This document shows, piece by piece, positions 15,580 through 24,583 of a stretch of 43,869 bases of DNA (position 1 is its first letter; every line of letters begins with the position of its first letter). A program made the translations under genes and the position numbers. Under the pieces are notes generated by a model that was not told where the DNA came from, searched no databases, and saw only the letters and a program-made list of their open reading frames with translations. The DNA comes from Chloroflexota bacterium (GTDB lineage Bacteria; Chloroflexota; Ktedonobacteria; Ktedonobacterales; Ktedonobacteraceae): NCBI GenBank assembly GCA_902812455.1, contig CADDZH010000035.1, forward strand, positions 1 through 43,869. Reading direction: 5' to 3'.

Positions 15580-17160
15580 GTGAGGTCACACTTGAGTTTT
15601 CGATCCAAAAGAGAGTTGTTACTCCAGATTGCGCCTCGCTACCGCGAGGCATCAGCAGCACTGAAAACCGTCATCCTCGATGAGTTTGTCGCCGCCACCG
15701 GCTATGCACGCAAGTACGCCATTCGGCTTCTGAGCCATCCTGCGGCACCTAAGCTGACGATCGAGCGTCCACGGGCACCCCATTATGGACCAGAGGTGCA
15801 ACAGGCCTTACATCTGGCCTGGACGGCGGCCAACCACATCTGCGCGAAGCGGCTCATTCCCTTTCTGCCTACCCTGGTTGACTCGCTGGAACGACATGGG
15901 CACCTGCACCTGAGCGAGGAAGGTCGTACCCAACTCCTCGCGATGAGTCCGGCGACTGCCGATCGGATTCTCCAACCGTATCGCAAGCAAGAGCGGCATG
16001 GCATCTCGACGACCCGATCGGGAACGCTGCTCAAAAAGCAGATCCCGGTGCGCACCTTTCATGATTGGAATGAGACCAAGCCGGGCTTCATGGAAGCCGA
16101 CCTGGTGGCTCATTGTGGCACCCAAGCTGATGGGTCGTACCTCTCCACCTTGACGTTGACCGATATTGCTACTGGCTGGACCGAGTGCCTTCCGCTCCTC
16201 AATCGGGGGCAGGAGGCGGTCGTCGCTGCCCTCAAGCGAGCACAGCAGTTGCTCCCCTTTCCGCTGCTGGGCATCGATACCGACAATGGAGCCGAGTTTA
16301 TCAATATGGAACTGCTGGCGTTTTGTGAACACGAGCACCTCACCTTCACGAGAGGGCGTCCTCGACGAAGCAACGATCAGTGCTACATGGAGCAGAAGAA
16401 CGGGCACATCGTCAGGCAGGTGGTCGGTTATGATCGCTTCACGGGCGAGTTGGCCTACCGCCAACTCACCGAACTCTACCGGGCGTTGCGGGTCTATGTC
16501 AACTGTTTTCAGCCCTCGATGCAGCTCCAGACGAAAGAACGAGAGGGCAGTAAGGTCCGGCGTACCTACGATCAGGCGCAAACGCCGATGCAACGACTGC
16601 TGGCCTCTGGCGTCTTGTCTGCAAAAAAGCAACAAGAACTGCTTCGCATCACTGAGGCACTGGATCCGCTGCGCTTGCTCACGCAACTCGAACACTTACA
16701 GAAGGCGCTCTGGCGGCACGCCATCACGCCCTCATCAGAACACCCGGAAACCCTCGCTCCGCTCTGGTTTTCCGTGCAGCAATGTACGGAGGAAAAGGTT
16801 CCCACCGATGGGCTTCCGCATACCCCTCCGTCACTGCTCAAACGGGAGCGGAAGAAGAAGTATCAAAAAACGGGGCGACCGCATGATTGGCGCACGCGCA
16901 AGGACCCCTTTGAGGGGGAATGGGAACAGGTCACTGCCTGGTTGACCGCCAATCCAGAAATGACCGGGGTCGACATTTTTCATAGACTGGAACAGGCGGC
17001 CCCAGGACGCTATCGACCGACTCAGCTCCGAACCTTACAGCGGGGCCTCTCGAAGTTACGTGCTCGTTTGTTGGTCACCTTCGATGACCAGTGGGGCGAA
17101 GAAGTCGTCAACGGACAAGCTCCCGTTCCAGAGTTGCACGCTGAGCTCATAGGAGTCTGA
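15580..17160 (+). CDS. DDE (integrase-core) transposase
   Basis: The GTG start has GGAGG eight bases upstream. The 526-residue product carries an N-terminal helical DNA-binding region and an rve-type catalytic core with D174 (MEADLVAH), D235 (GIDTDNGAEF) and E271 (CYMEQKNGH). The D-D and D-E spacings of 61 and 36 residues suit integrase-like transposases. The protein type, often annotated only as an integrase catalytic domain protein in Chloroflexota, is not assigned here to a named IS family. The reading frame is complete. A strong hairpin follows the stop codon. The ~70-bp inverted repeats at 13745 and 17445 are the likely ends of its element, into whose left side IS110 has jumped. Confidence 0.85.
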   Translation: MRSHLSFRSKRELLLQIAPRYREASAALKTVILDEFVAATGYARKYAIRLLSHPAAPKLTIERPRAPHYGPEVQQALHLAWTAANHICAKRLIPFLPTLVDSLERHGHLHLSEEGRTQLLAMSPATADRILQPYRKQERHGISTTRSGTLLKKQIPVRTFHDWNETKPGFMEADLVAHCGTQADGSYLSTLTLTDIATGWTECLPLLNRGQEAVVAALKRAQQLLPFPLLGIDTDNGAEFINMELLAFCEHEHLTFTRGRPRRSNDQCYMEQKNGHIVRQVVGYDRFTGELAYRQLTELYRALRVYVNCFQPSMQLQTKEREGSKVRRTYDQAQTPMQRLLASGVLSAKKQQELLRITEALDPLRLLTQLEHLQKALWRHAITPSSEHPETLAPLWFSVQQCTEEKVPTDGLPHTPPSLLKRERKKKYQKTGRPHDWRTRKDPFEGEWEQVTAWLTANPEMTGVDIFHRLEQAAPGRYRPTQLRTLQRGLSKLRARLLVTFDDQWGEEVVNGQAPVPELHAELIGV

Positions 17161-17162
17161 TT

Positions 17163-17217
17163 CTCAGGGAGAGGAAGGGAACCATGCATTGCGATGTGTT
17201 CCCTTTCCTCTCCCTGA
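17163..17217 (+). repeat. Long hairpin just after the DDE transposase stop
   Basis: A 19-base left arm at 17164-17182 pairs with the 20-base right arm at 17198-17217 with a single bulged base, around a 15-base loop. No T-run follows, so it is not a standard terminator. It may shield the transposase mRNA or block outside transcription. Confidence 0.65.
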
Positions 17218-17444
17218 AACCCTCTCCATCCCTCCGCGCTAGGGCTGGTTGGCACGCTTCGCTGTGACCAGGGGACCTGCCCCTTGGACCTCCGCTGAGG
17301 AGCACAGCCCCTCAGACTCCCTGATATTTCTGGGGGGAGCTTGCAACGAAGAGGTTTTGGAGAATAAGATATCTCATGAGTGAATGACCCACATTCCATG
17401 AGTCAACGGGTCAGGAACAACTCGGTTAGAGTAAGATTTCCCAT

Positions 17445-17518
17445 GAGGCATCCTCCTCTCTCAAGGTAAGATTCTTCTGTGAGGCAATGCGCCGGCAATT
17501 CTAATTGACATTTAACAT
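17445..17518 (-). repeat. Right copy of the ~70-bp inverted repeat
   Basis: Inverse partner of 13745-13817; both carry AATTGCCGGCG flanked by similar bases. Its outer edge touches the left end of the IS3 element. The frameshifted IS3 orfB reading frame runs through it by chance. Confidence 0.55.
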
Positions 17519-17538
17519 GGACACAAATTTCGTGATCG

Positions 17539-18383
17539 TTAGTGAATGATGGTGTGCTTTGCTTGTTGCTCTCTCCATTGGCTTTCAAACTCGGCGGGAG
17601 TGAGATAGCCCAAGGAGGAATGAATGCGCTTGTGCATATAGACCTCATCGAGAAAGCGCCCGATTTGCCTAACGGCATAGCATAATTCACATAATCTGCT
17701 AAGTCCACCTCCTCTTCTTTGATGGTGCGCATCAGTCGCTCTGCATAGCCATTTTGCCAGGCTGCCCCGACTTCTGCCATACTGATCTGTACTCCTGCTG
17801 CTTGCAACCGTTCGGTATAGGCCGTGGCAGCATACTGCACCGCTTGATCCGAATGATGAATGTCAGGGGTGTGCTGGGCCAGCGCTTGCTCCAGCGCCCG
17901 CAAGGTCAGGCTCTGATCGAGACTGCGTCCTAGATGCCAGCCGCGAATCCCCCGTGTAAATACATCCATGAGCACGGCCAGGTACACAAACTCCTCCAGG
18001 AGGCGAATATAGGTGATATCACACACCCACACCTGCTCAGGACGCACGATCTCCAACTGCTCCACCAAATTGGGATAGCGTGGAAAGGCATGGGCACTGG
18101 TAGTGGTCAGCACCTTGCGGTGAGATTTGCGCCGCGCTTGGAGACCCAGTTCACGCATGATGCGTTCCATCCGTTTATGATTGATAGTCCATCCTTGCCG
18201 CTGCAATTGCTTGGTGATGCGCCGATAGCCATAGCGCGGCCATTCGCCCGCTACCGCTGTAATCGCCTGCTGCAACGGCTGCTCATCAGCCGCCACTGCT
18301 TGATGATAATAGGTACTGCGGGCGCAGTCCAAGATGTCGCAGATCTGGGTGATCGGATACTGCTCGGCTAACATCTGCATCAC
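17539..18383 (-). pseudogene. IS3 orfB transposase, frameshifted near its C-terminus
   Basis: The start overlaps the end of orfA by 4 bases (ATGA). The frame carries the HTH_21 region (YGYRRITKQLQRQG) and an intact catalytic triad: D122 in VCDITY, D179 in HHSDQ and E215 in NGYAERLMRTIKEEE. After YVNYA (about residue 234, near base 17680) the frame changes. The proper ending, AVRQIGRFLDEVYMHKRIHS followed by the SLGYLTPAEFE block, continues in another frame to a TAA at 17539-17541. As written, the ribosome would instead continue to 17403 with a nonsense tail. The loss of the C-terminal helices probably inactivates the enzyme, unless the base is a sequencing error. Confidence 0.85.
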
Positions 18384-18685
18384 CGGCCGTTTCTGTTCGA
18401 TGGTGAGCCCAAGAGCGTCGAGACTTTTTTTGTAATCTCCAGTTGTATGGTGAGCCGGCCTACCGCTCGCTCTAACTCAGCGATGCGCTCCTGGTCCTGG
18501 CTGTGCAGCTGATCCTGCTCAAACACCAGAGGCGCTCGTTCCACCAATTCGGTTTTCCAGCGGGAAAGCACTTGCGGATTGAGTTGATGCTCTCGGCAGA
18601 CTTCCGCCGCATTCTTGCTTCCGCTCAAGACCTCCAGGACCACTTGGGCCTTAAACTCGGCGGTAAATCGTCGTCGCTGTGGCAT
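18380..18685 (-). CDS. IS3 orfA, helix-turn-helix protein
   Basis: This is a 101-residue protein with the HTH_Tnp_1 fold (RRRFTAEFKAQVVLEVLSGS, AAEVCREHQLNPQVLSRWK) followed by a leucine-zipper helix (ERIAELERAVGRLTIQLEI). It binds the element's ends and acts as a regulator. The frameshifted OrfAB fusion is the real transposase in this family. The slippery run A7G lies near its 3' end, upstream of the orfB start. The frame is intact. Confidence 0.88.
   Translation of the reverse strand: MPQRRRFTAEFKAQVVLEVLSGSKNAAEVCREHQLNPQVLSRWKTELVERAPLVFEQDQLHSQDQERIAELERAVGRLTIQLEITKKVSTLLGSPSNRNGR
18424..18431 (-). promoter_or_regulatory. Programmed -1 frameshift site of the IS3 element
   Basis: The minus strand reads AAAAAAAG inside the end of orfA. 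A-rich heptamers of this kind are the slippery sites that IS3 elements use to fuse orfA to orfB. Confidence 0.65.
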
Positions 18686-18777
18686 GTTGTACCCCTTTCT
18701 TGCTCATAGTATACACGCTGGTTTTCACTTCACCAGGTGTCCGACCCCAAGGGGGCACTACAAATCTCGGGCAGCCA

Positions 18778-19059
18778 ATGGCCAACAGAACCCTCAAGTA
18801 CTTCGAAAGGCTCAGGGTAAACATGCTTTCTCAGAATATCCATGAGCTACCCAAACTAACTAACATGGAGCGTGAAATCCTGATGCTGATGGCACAAGGC
18901 GATAAATATAAAACCATTGCTAAAAAGCTTCGTCTGATGTACAGAACTGTAGGCAACTACGTCTCTAATGTCTATAGTAAGTTAAAGGTGACCAACTGTG
19001 CCCAGTTCATGCTCCGTGTTCGGAATACTGTCTTGGGAAAGAAGTTCCCGGAGCAGTAA
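18778..19059 (+). pseudogene. Truncated LuxR-type DNA-binding protein
   Basis: The 93-residue reading frame holds a GerE/LuxR helix-turn-helix: LTNMEREILMLMAQG, then YKTIAKKL, then YRTVGNYVSNVYSKLKV. No receiver or ligand domain precedes it. The frame runs upstream into the end of the IS3 element at about 18744, and no ribosome-binding site precedes the candidate ATGs at 18778 and 18823. It is most simply the C-terminal remnant of a regulator cut by the insertion. A stand-alone GerE protein is possible. The 263 bases between it and 19323 hold no gene. Confidence 0.55.
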
Positions 19060-19268
19060 GATAAGGTCAGCGAACAGAAAGATGAGTATCGTTATTCCCT
19101 TTCAAAGAAGATTTATTCGATCCCGGCGGGCACTACTAATGCACCCATGGTCATGGTGGCTCTATTCCCTGGTAAGGCAAGGTAACCGTACATTACTTTC
19201 TCGGAGTTTTTTCAGCCGAAAGAAATATTAACCGTTGTTTTCTCAGGCTTGAAGTATTCAGGCGCGAC

Positions 19269-19299
19269 TAGTCTTGAGAAGAAGAGCGAGGCAAGACTA
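19269..19299. repeat. 8-bp inverted repeat beyond the replication-relaxation gene
   Basis: TAGTCTTG (19269-19276) and CAAGACTA (19292-19299) are perfect inverse complements around 15 bases. They lie 24 bases past the stop codon of the minus-strand gene. No T-run follows on that strand, so termination is uncertain. Confidence 0.35.
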
Positions 19300-19322
19300 T
19301 TTTCCGAATCCACAGACTATCG

Positions 19323-21278
19323 TTACTCCCACAACCCACGCCGTCTCGTTTGTTCTTGGTCCGGTAAGACTGGCAAAATCTGCCGCCAGATGTCTCCAAA
19401 GGGCGTCTCAGCCTCAAGGTGCGCTGCCGTTGACACCAGTACGCGCATTCTTGTTCCCGCAAGTTGCTCCACACATGCCTCGCGCACGCGCCGTTCCTGC
19501 CCGCCGTCCGGAACGATGAAGAGCAGGCGCGGCAACGTGGCCAGTCCTTCGGCAACCCACTCCTTCGATGCCCAGTAATCGGCATACGCTCCCATTTTGC
19601 GGTCGAGATCGCGCCGGTTCATCGTCCCGCTATCATATTCGAGCCAGAGGCGCAGACGGCGCAAACTAGAACCGCTATCACCCGCATGTCGCTGCACCAG
19701 TTCCAGTTCGGCGTCCGGTCGCAGGTTGCGTTGCACGCCATGATACAGGTAGGTGCGGGCGCACCCACGACCGGCACCCCACCATGCGACAGTTACTCTG
19801 CCTTTCGTCGCCTGCGCCGACCGGTGAAAGACTGCCACCACGCCGTACACCCCGGCCAGATGCGCTCCCTGCCGCAGCAGCACGAAGCGGTCGCGAGGTT
19901 CCAGGACTGTCTGCTCGCCATGCTGGACCCTGCGCGAGAGGTGCGGGATGGACACGTCATGGATGGCAGCAACCTTACGCAGGCCAAGTTCCGAGAGGTG
20001 CCAGCGCCACCTGGCAGAACTCCCTTGCGCCACCAGTTCGCGTTCAACGAGTCCTTGCCGTGCCAGCTCACGCAAGAGCCGCTCGGCAGTCGCCTCGGAA
20101 AGCGGTCCCTCGTCCGGTTCGCGGCGCAGCACCGCCGCAATTTCCTCTGCCGCCATCTGCGGCGTTCGCGCCAGCAGCGTCAGTAGCTCCCGTGCGCGCG
20201 GCGTTAGCACTTGAGGTAGTTTTGCCGGCTTCGAGTACGTAGCAGGCGTCATAGAAATGGAAGGCTTCGCGCCGGTTCCCGTGCTGGCGCACGTTCGCAG
20301 CACCGCCTGCACTGATGAGATATGGGTCATGACGCCGGGAGGAAGCGCAGCCTGGGGCAGTGGCACAAACAGCCCGGCCAGCCGGATGCTTGCCCCCGTT
20401 GCCAGATCGCGCCATCCCCATTGCCAGGGGTTTTCCTGCTCACCGAGGGTGACAATGGCCCCGGCAAGACCATCATAACGAGCGTTGCGGGCCACCTCCC
20501 GCGCTACGCGGCGCCATACCTCTACCTGTCGCTCATTCTCCACCAGGATGAGGACCGGCGGGAACATGGATGCAGACAGATCCCGCCGTTCTAGGCTTTC
20601 TCGCAAACGCAGCAGGCGCAGGAGGCGTTTCGCGATAAGGTTGTGGTCGCAGAGGCCACTTTCCAGCAGTACAAACGCCGCTTCCCACCTGCTTGCGCAT
20701 GGTGGCCCGCTTGCCTGTGCCCAGGCCGACAGGCCATACTCCCGGCTATCCTCGATCGTCCAGGCCAGCACGGCCTCCGCCCGCGCTACCATGCTGTATC
20801 TCTCATCTTGAAATACGTCTGCCCGCCAGTCGCGCACGATGTGCCAGCGCACCACTGCTGCGTGTCCCTGCCGCGCCAGTTGGGCAGGCGCGTACTGGAA
20901 GAACATGCGGGCAAATGCATGCAGGCGGTCAATCGTTACCAGGCGCGGCACAAGCCGGGCGGGCGCACTCTTACCGTGTTGCCACCTGCGGGCAAGGAGC
21001 AAGGGATCGTACTGCATAACCTGCGCAATAGCCGTTATGCCGGCTCGAGTGAGCAAGAAACGAGCCTCAGAGCCATAGCCACTCAGACCCTGCACCAGGC
21101 CACCGCCTACGAGCCGGGCAAGCGCGCGATAGACGGTGGATGAGTGAATCAAGAGCGCTGCCGCACACTCTTGCGCGGAACTTGCCGGGTAGACCAGCAG
21201 CCAGCCCAGGATAGATGCCTCTGTTGCTGTCTTACGCGCGCTTCTCTCTGCATGGTACACTTCCATCGTCACGACCAT
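19323..21278 (-). CDS. Replication-relaxation family protein
   Basis: The ATG at 21278 shares a base with the stop of the TraG gene (TGATG), and GGGAGG lies nine bases upstream, favouring it over the GTG codons at 21281 and 21284. The product has 651 residues. It has two winged-helix regions, at about 20-85 (SSTVYRALARLVGGGLV) and about 375-440 (AEEIAAVLRREPDEG, LLRELARQGLV). The C-terminus has the family signature LWLEYDSGTMNRRDLDRKM followed by YADYW. Proteins of this family accompany conjugative modules of Actinobacteria and Chloroflexota and are believed to act in plasmid or element DNA processing; the biochemistry is not established. A broken second copy of its last 85 codons lies at 242-498. 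Confidence 0.75.
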   Translation of the reverse strand: MVVTMEVYHAERSARKTATEASILGWLLVYPASSAQECAAALLIHSSTVYRALARLVGGGLVQGLSGYGSEARFLLTRAGITAIAQVMQYDPLLLARRWQHGKSAPARLVPRLVTIDRLHAFARMFFQYAPAQLARQGHAAVVRWHIVRDWRADVFQDERYSMVARAEAVLAWTIEDSREYGLSAWAQASGPPCASRWEAAFVLLESGLCDHNLIAKRLLRLLRLRESLERRDLSASMFPPVLILVENERQVEVWRRVAREVARNARYDGLAGAIVTLGEQENPWQWGWRDLATGASIRLAGLFVPLPQAALPPGVMTHISSVQAVLRTCASTGTGAKPSISMTPATYSKPAKLPQVLTPRARELLTLLARTPQMAAEEIAAVLRREPDEGPLSEATAERLLRELARQGLVERELVAQGSSARWRWHLSELGLRKVAAIHDVSIPHLSRRVQHGEQTVLEPRDRFVLLRQGAHLAGVYGVVAVFHRSAQATKGRVTVAWWGAGRGCARTYLYHGVQRNLRPDAELELVQRHAGDSGSSLRRLRLWLEYDSGTMNRRDLDRKMGAYADYWASKEWVAEGLATLPRLLFIVPDGGQERRVREACVEQLAGTRMRVLVSTAAHLEAETPFGDIWRQILPVLPDQEQTRRRGLWE

Positions 21279-24200
21279 CACCACTCGCCTCCCATCTCCC
21301 CACCTTCATCGCGTTCCGGGTCCTCTCTGTGCCAGGCGCCTGAGCGCGGTCTGGCGCGGGCGCTATCCGTCAGGACATAGGGCTGGGAAAGCGGCGTGCC
21401 ATCCGCTGTATATCGCGCGAGTTCATTCTCTTCGCGGCGATTGTTCCCTCCGCGTCCTCCTCTCCCACCACGCTTGCGTGGCGCATCAGGCGGCATGAGT
21501 GGGTTCTTGATCTCTTCCACGGACGTCCCTGTTGCTTCCTCACCCGGCCAGCTTCCTCCATCGTCCTGCGTGGCCTGCACAGATGCCCGCTCAGGCTGTT
21601 CAGGCGACACCTCGTCATCCACCAGGGACACTGCCCGCGTGTTGCGTTCGTTGGAGCGCAGCCGGATGGCGTTCGCGATTTCGGTGTCCCACGCAGGCGG
21701 TGGCGCAATGTGCAGCGAGAAGGGAGGCAGCCGCCGGGCACCAAGCTGGAGGCGGGCGTAGCAGGTGTAGGCGTCCAGCGTGACAAGATCACTTACCTCA
21801 AGCCCGTCCAGGGAAGGAACCAGCACCTTCGCGTCGTCTGCTGACATGGCGAAGGCGAAGAGGTGGTCGCTGTTGGCCAGCACGGTTGGCTTCAGCGAGT
21901 GATCCACTTCATCCAGGTAGGACAGCGATTGCGTGGCGAGGGCAAAGGCTCCGCCGTATTTCCTGAGTTCGGCCAGCATGGTGTTGTAGTCAATCCCTAA
22001 GAACGTCTGGAATTCGTCGATCACCACCCAGAACCGCCGCCGCTCGCCCAAGGGCCGGCGGATTTGCTCAGCGAAGGCGGTTTGAAAGAGACCCACCAGC
22101 GTCGCCCCAACCAGCGCCGAGACCTCTTCGCCCACGACGCCGCTTGCAGTATTCACCAGGATGGCGCGCCCCGCCAGGATGTCGTCGGAGAGACGACAGG
22201 TGGCCCGGCTCTGTCCTAAGATGCGTCGCGAGACTTTCGCTGCCGCGTACTTGCTGATTTTGTTGATGATCGAACTGATCATTTCATCGCGGAAGGACTG
22301 GCGCAGCGGTTCGTAGTACTTCTTCCACCAGTCCAGCACCACCGGATCGCGGACATCTTGCAGCACCATGTCGCGGTAGCCATGTTTTTGCAAGAGCGGG
22401 ATCACATCCAGCAGCGTATATTGTTCCTCGGCGCCGATGTCATCGCCGTCACGATCCAGCCGGCGCAGGTTGGCCTCGGCGAGGGCCAGCAGGGCAAATT
22501 GCAGGATGTTTTCCGTGCGCGGCCCCCATGAGCGCTGCTTTTGCCAGAAAGCGATGAAGACCGACAGGGTATTTTCCACCGTTTTATCGCGCCCACGTCC
22601 CTGCGTCATGTCGAGCGGGTTGAGACCGACTACCGCTGTCTCATCGGAAAGATCGATGAGCGTCACGTCGTCGTGGCGTGAGGCGGGCAGACTGCCAAGC
22701 AGCGCCGCGATGGTATCCCCATGCGGCTCCATGAAGAAGAGGCCCTCGCCTGGGTTGCCGGCCAGGTGAGCCAGCGCGAGATGCGCAAAGAGGGTGGATT
22801 TCCCTTTGCCGGTCGCGGCAACGGCCAGGCTGTTCTGGTGCAAGACATCACGCGGCACATAGACCGGCCACACTTTCCCGGCGTGGCTGCACTCGCCCAG
22901 CCGGTAGGGCAGCAAGCTGTCCCCTGCCGCGTTCAAGAGGGCAGGCGGCAAGGGGCGGCTGCGGGCCTGCCCGTGTTCGAGGCCTGCCACATCCGGTGCG
23001 TCCTGCTCCGGCACCAGGTGCCACAGGGCTGCCAGTTCATCCACCGAGAGGTAGAGCCGTGAGCGGGCCAGGCCGCGTTCCCAGCGAGCGCGCCCCAGGA
23101 CGAGAGCCATGAGCACATGGCCGAAGGTGGAGAGGATGCGGTGCCTCGCTTTCATGGGTCCTGGGCCGGTTCGTGGCACAAGGTGGGCCTGGCGCAGGTG
23201 ACGGACACGCGGCACGAAAAAGTTTCCCGATGGGCTGGCGTACTGCCGGTAGGCAGCGGCAAGCCGGGCTGCAAGTATGCGACGACGCAGACTCTCCTCG
23301 CGCCTTGCCCGAAGCTGTCGATACGCCTGCCGGAAGTGAACGATAACGAGACGCAAAAGGCTGGGCAGCTGCGAGAAGACAACGACAAGCACGAATGCAA
23401 CGACGCGACCGCCTGCTCGCAGGAGCGATCGCGTAGCAGTCTCGTTCGCCTGGCGCGGCAGATGGGCCAGGCAATGAGCGTGGACCAGGGCGCTCGCCTG
23501 GATGCGGCAGAGGGCACGCACTAGCCACGACAACTTCTGTGGGCAGAGCGAACCCTCATGCATCGCCAGGACGGGATGGGTGACCGGGCCGATCACATAG
23601 AAACGCAGCCGGGCGCGGTAAGCGACCCGCTTCGTCTTCTCGCCTACCTGCCGCATATCGTAGAGTGGCACCTTTCCCCGCAGACGCTGCACAAGGCGGG
23701 AGATGGCAAAGGCGACAAGGAACAGCATGGTCACAAAGCCGGCCACCTGCAAGAGTTCGGGTGGCGTGAGCGAGGGCATATGGCCGTGCAACGCCAGAGG
23801 CACAGCGTACTTCACCCACAGAGGGATGAGCGGGAGAATCTGCCGGCTCCACCTGCGCCAGACGAGGGCCAGCGCAGCGACGATGCCGAGGGCGACAATG
23901 GCTCCCGCTGATGGCCCCGTGCTGTTCCGGCTCTGGCCGAGGCGTCGGTCCCGTTCGCGTTCGGGATCAAGCGGGTGTTCGACCGCTTTGCGCCAGTATC
24001 GACGCGACCACTGTGCTGCGGCAGGGACGAGCGCCAGTTGCGCGACAGCCCGCACTCCTTTGGGTAGGCCCGAGAGGGCGCCCAGCACACCGAGCAGGGG
24101 GTCTTCGCCCACCACAACACGATTGTTCCAGGCCCGCGCGTCCGGTGTGCCCAGCGAGCGGTAGGGTGCCGCTCCCGCTGCCAGTTCTACAACGGTCAGG

Positions 24201-24526
24201 GCTTCGCCCTGCTCGAGACGCAAGGGATCATGCTTGCTCATCACCTCACCGATCGAGGCCTGTGGGTAGAGCGCCTGCACCTGCTGTTTCAGGTGCGCCA
24301 GCCCCTCGGCATCAGAGGCGCGAATGAGGAGCCGGACGCCGCGTTCGTCACCCGCCACTTCCAGCGCGATGGGATGGCGGGCGTCCAGGGCGAGCGTGGC
24401 TATGGCCGTTTCCAGCGCCGAAAGGGGCCGGCCCGATATCCCACGCGGGATTACCTGCGCCACGAACGAAGGTGCCTGCTCTAGTTGGCCTGCCTGGCTT
24501 GCCTGTTCCTGCTGCTGTACTTGCAT
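21278..24526 (-). CDS. VirD4/TraG-type coupling ATPase
   Basis: The start ATG 24526 has AAAGGAGGG 11 bases upstream. Upstream in-frame codons to 24571 have no ribosome site. Of 1082 residues, the first 170 are soluble. Two hydrophobic segments near 225-245 and 265-290 anchor the protein, and a third lies near 385-405. The ATPase domain has Walker A ATGKGKST near 567-574, ENILQFALLALAEANL after it, and Walker B WVVIDEFQTF near 828-837. The TraG-type C-terminal part follows (GGAFALATQSLSYLDEV). The tail is acidic then Gly/Arg-rich (RKRGGRGGRGG). It would bring the DNA substrate to the VirB4-energised channel. Its position next to the replication-relaxation gene supports a role as the coupling protein. 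Confidence 0.88.
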   Translation of the reverse strand: MQVQQQEQASQAGQLEQAPSFVAQVIPRGISGRPLSALETAIATLALDARHPIALEVAGDERGVRLLIRASDAEGLAHLKQQVQALYPQASIGEVMSKHDPLRLEQGEALTVVELAAGAAPYRSLGTPDARAWNNRVVVGEDPLLGVLGALSGLPKGVRAVAQLALVPAAAQWSRRYWRKAVEHPLDPERERDRRLGQSRNSTGPSAGAIVALGIVAALALVWRRWSRQILPLIPLWVKYAVPLALHGHMPSLTPPELLQVAGFVTMLFLVAFAISRLVQRLRGKVPLYDMRQVGEKTKRVAYRARLRFYVIGPVTHPVLAMHEGSLCPQKLSWLVRALCRIQASALVHAHCLAHLPRQANETATRSLLRAGGRVVAFVLVVVFSQLPSLLRLVIVHFRQAYRQLRARREESLRRRILAARLAAAYRQYASPSGNFFVPRVRHLRQAHLVPRTGPGPMKARHRILSTFGHVLMALVLGRARWERGLARSRLYLSVDELAALWHLVPEQDAPDVAGLEHGQARSRPLPPALLNAAGDSLLPYRLGECSHAGKVWPVYVPRDVLHQNSLAVAATGKGKSTLFAHLALAHLAGNPGEGLFFMEPHGDTIAALLGSLPASRHDDVTLIDLSDETAVVGLNPLDMTQGRGRDKTVENTLSVFIAFWQKQRSWGPRTENILQFALLALAEANLRRLDRDGDDIGAEEQYTLLDVIPLLQKHGYRDMVLQDVRDPVVLDWWKKYYEPLRQSFRDEMISSIINKISKYAAAKVSRRILGQSRATCRLSDDILAGRAILVNTASGVVGEEVSALVGATLVGLFQTAFAEQIRRPLGERRRFWVVIDEFQTFLGIDYNTMLAELRKYGGAFALATQSLSYLDEVDHSLKPTVLANSDHLFAFAMSADDAKVLVPSLDGLEVSDLVTLDAYTCYARLQLGARRLPPFSLHIAPPPAWDTEIANAIRLRSNERNTRAVSLVDDEVSPEQPERASVQATQDDGGSWPGEEATGTSVEEIKNPLMPPDAPRKRGGRGGRGGNNRREENELARYTADGTPLSQPYVLTDSARARPRSGAWHREDPERDEGGEMGGEW

Positions 24527-24583
24527 TGCCGGTTTGTCCCTCCTTTCTCTTGCTCTTACCCATGTCCGCACGGCTTGTGTAGG

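Larger units (their letters stand above)
17518..18744 (-). mobile_element. IS3-family insertion sequence (damaged)
   Basis: The element contains orfA and orfB in the usual order with a programmed frameshift site between them. Approximate ends are inferred from GGACAC at 17519-17524 and its inverse GTGTCC at 18737-18742; exact terminal repeats and target duplication are uncertain. OrfB carries a frameshift, so it is probably inactive. Confidence 0.6.

Noticed and set aside
15808..16695. A 295-residue minus-strand frame opposite the DDE transposase
   Set aside because: The plus-strand frame has an intact catalytic triad and a good start. The antisense frame has no recognised domain.
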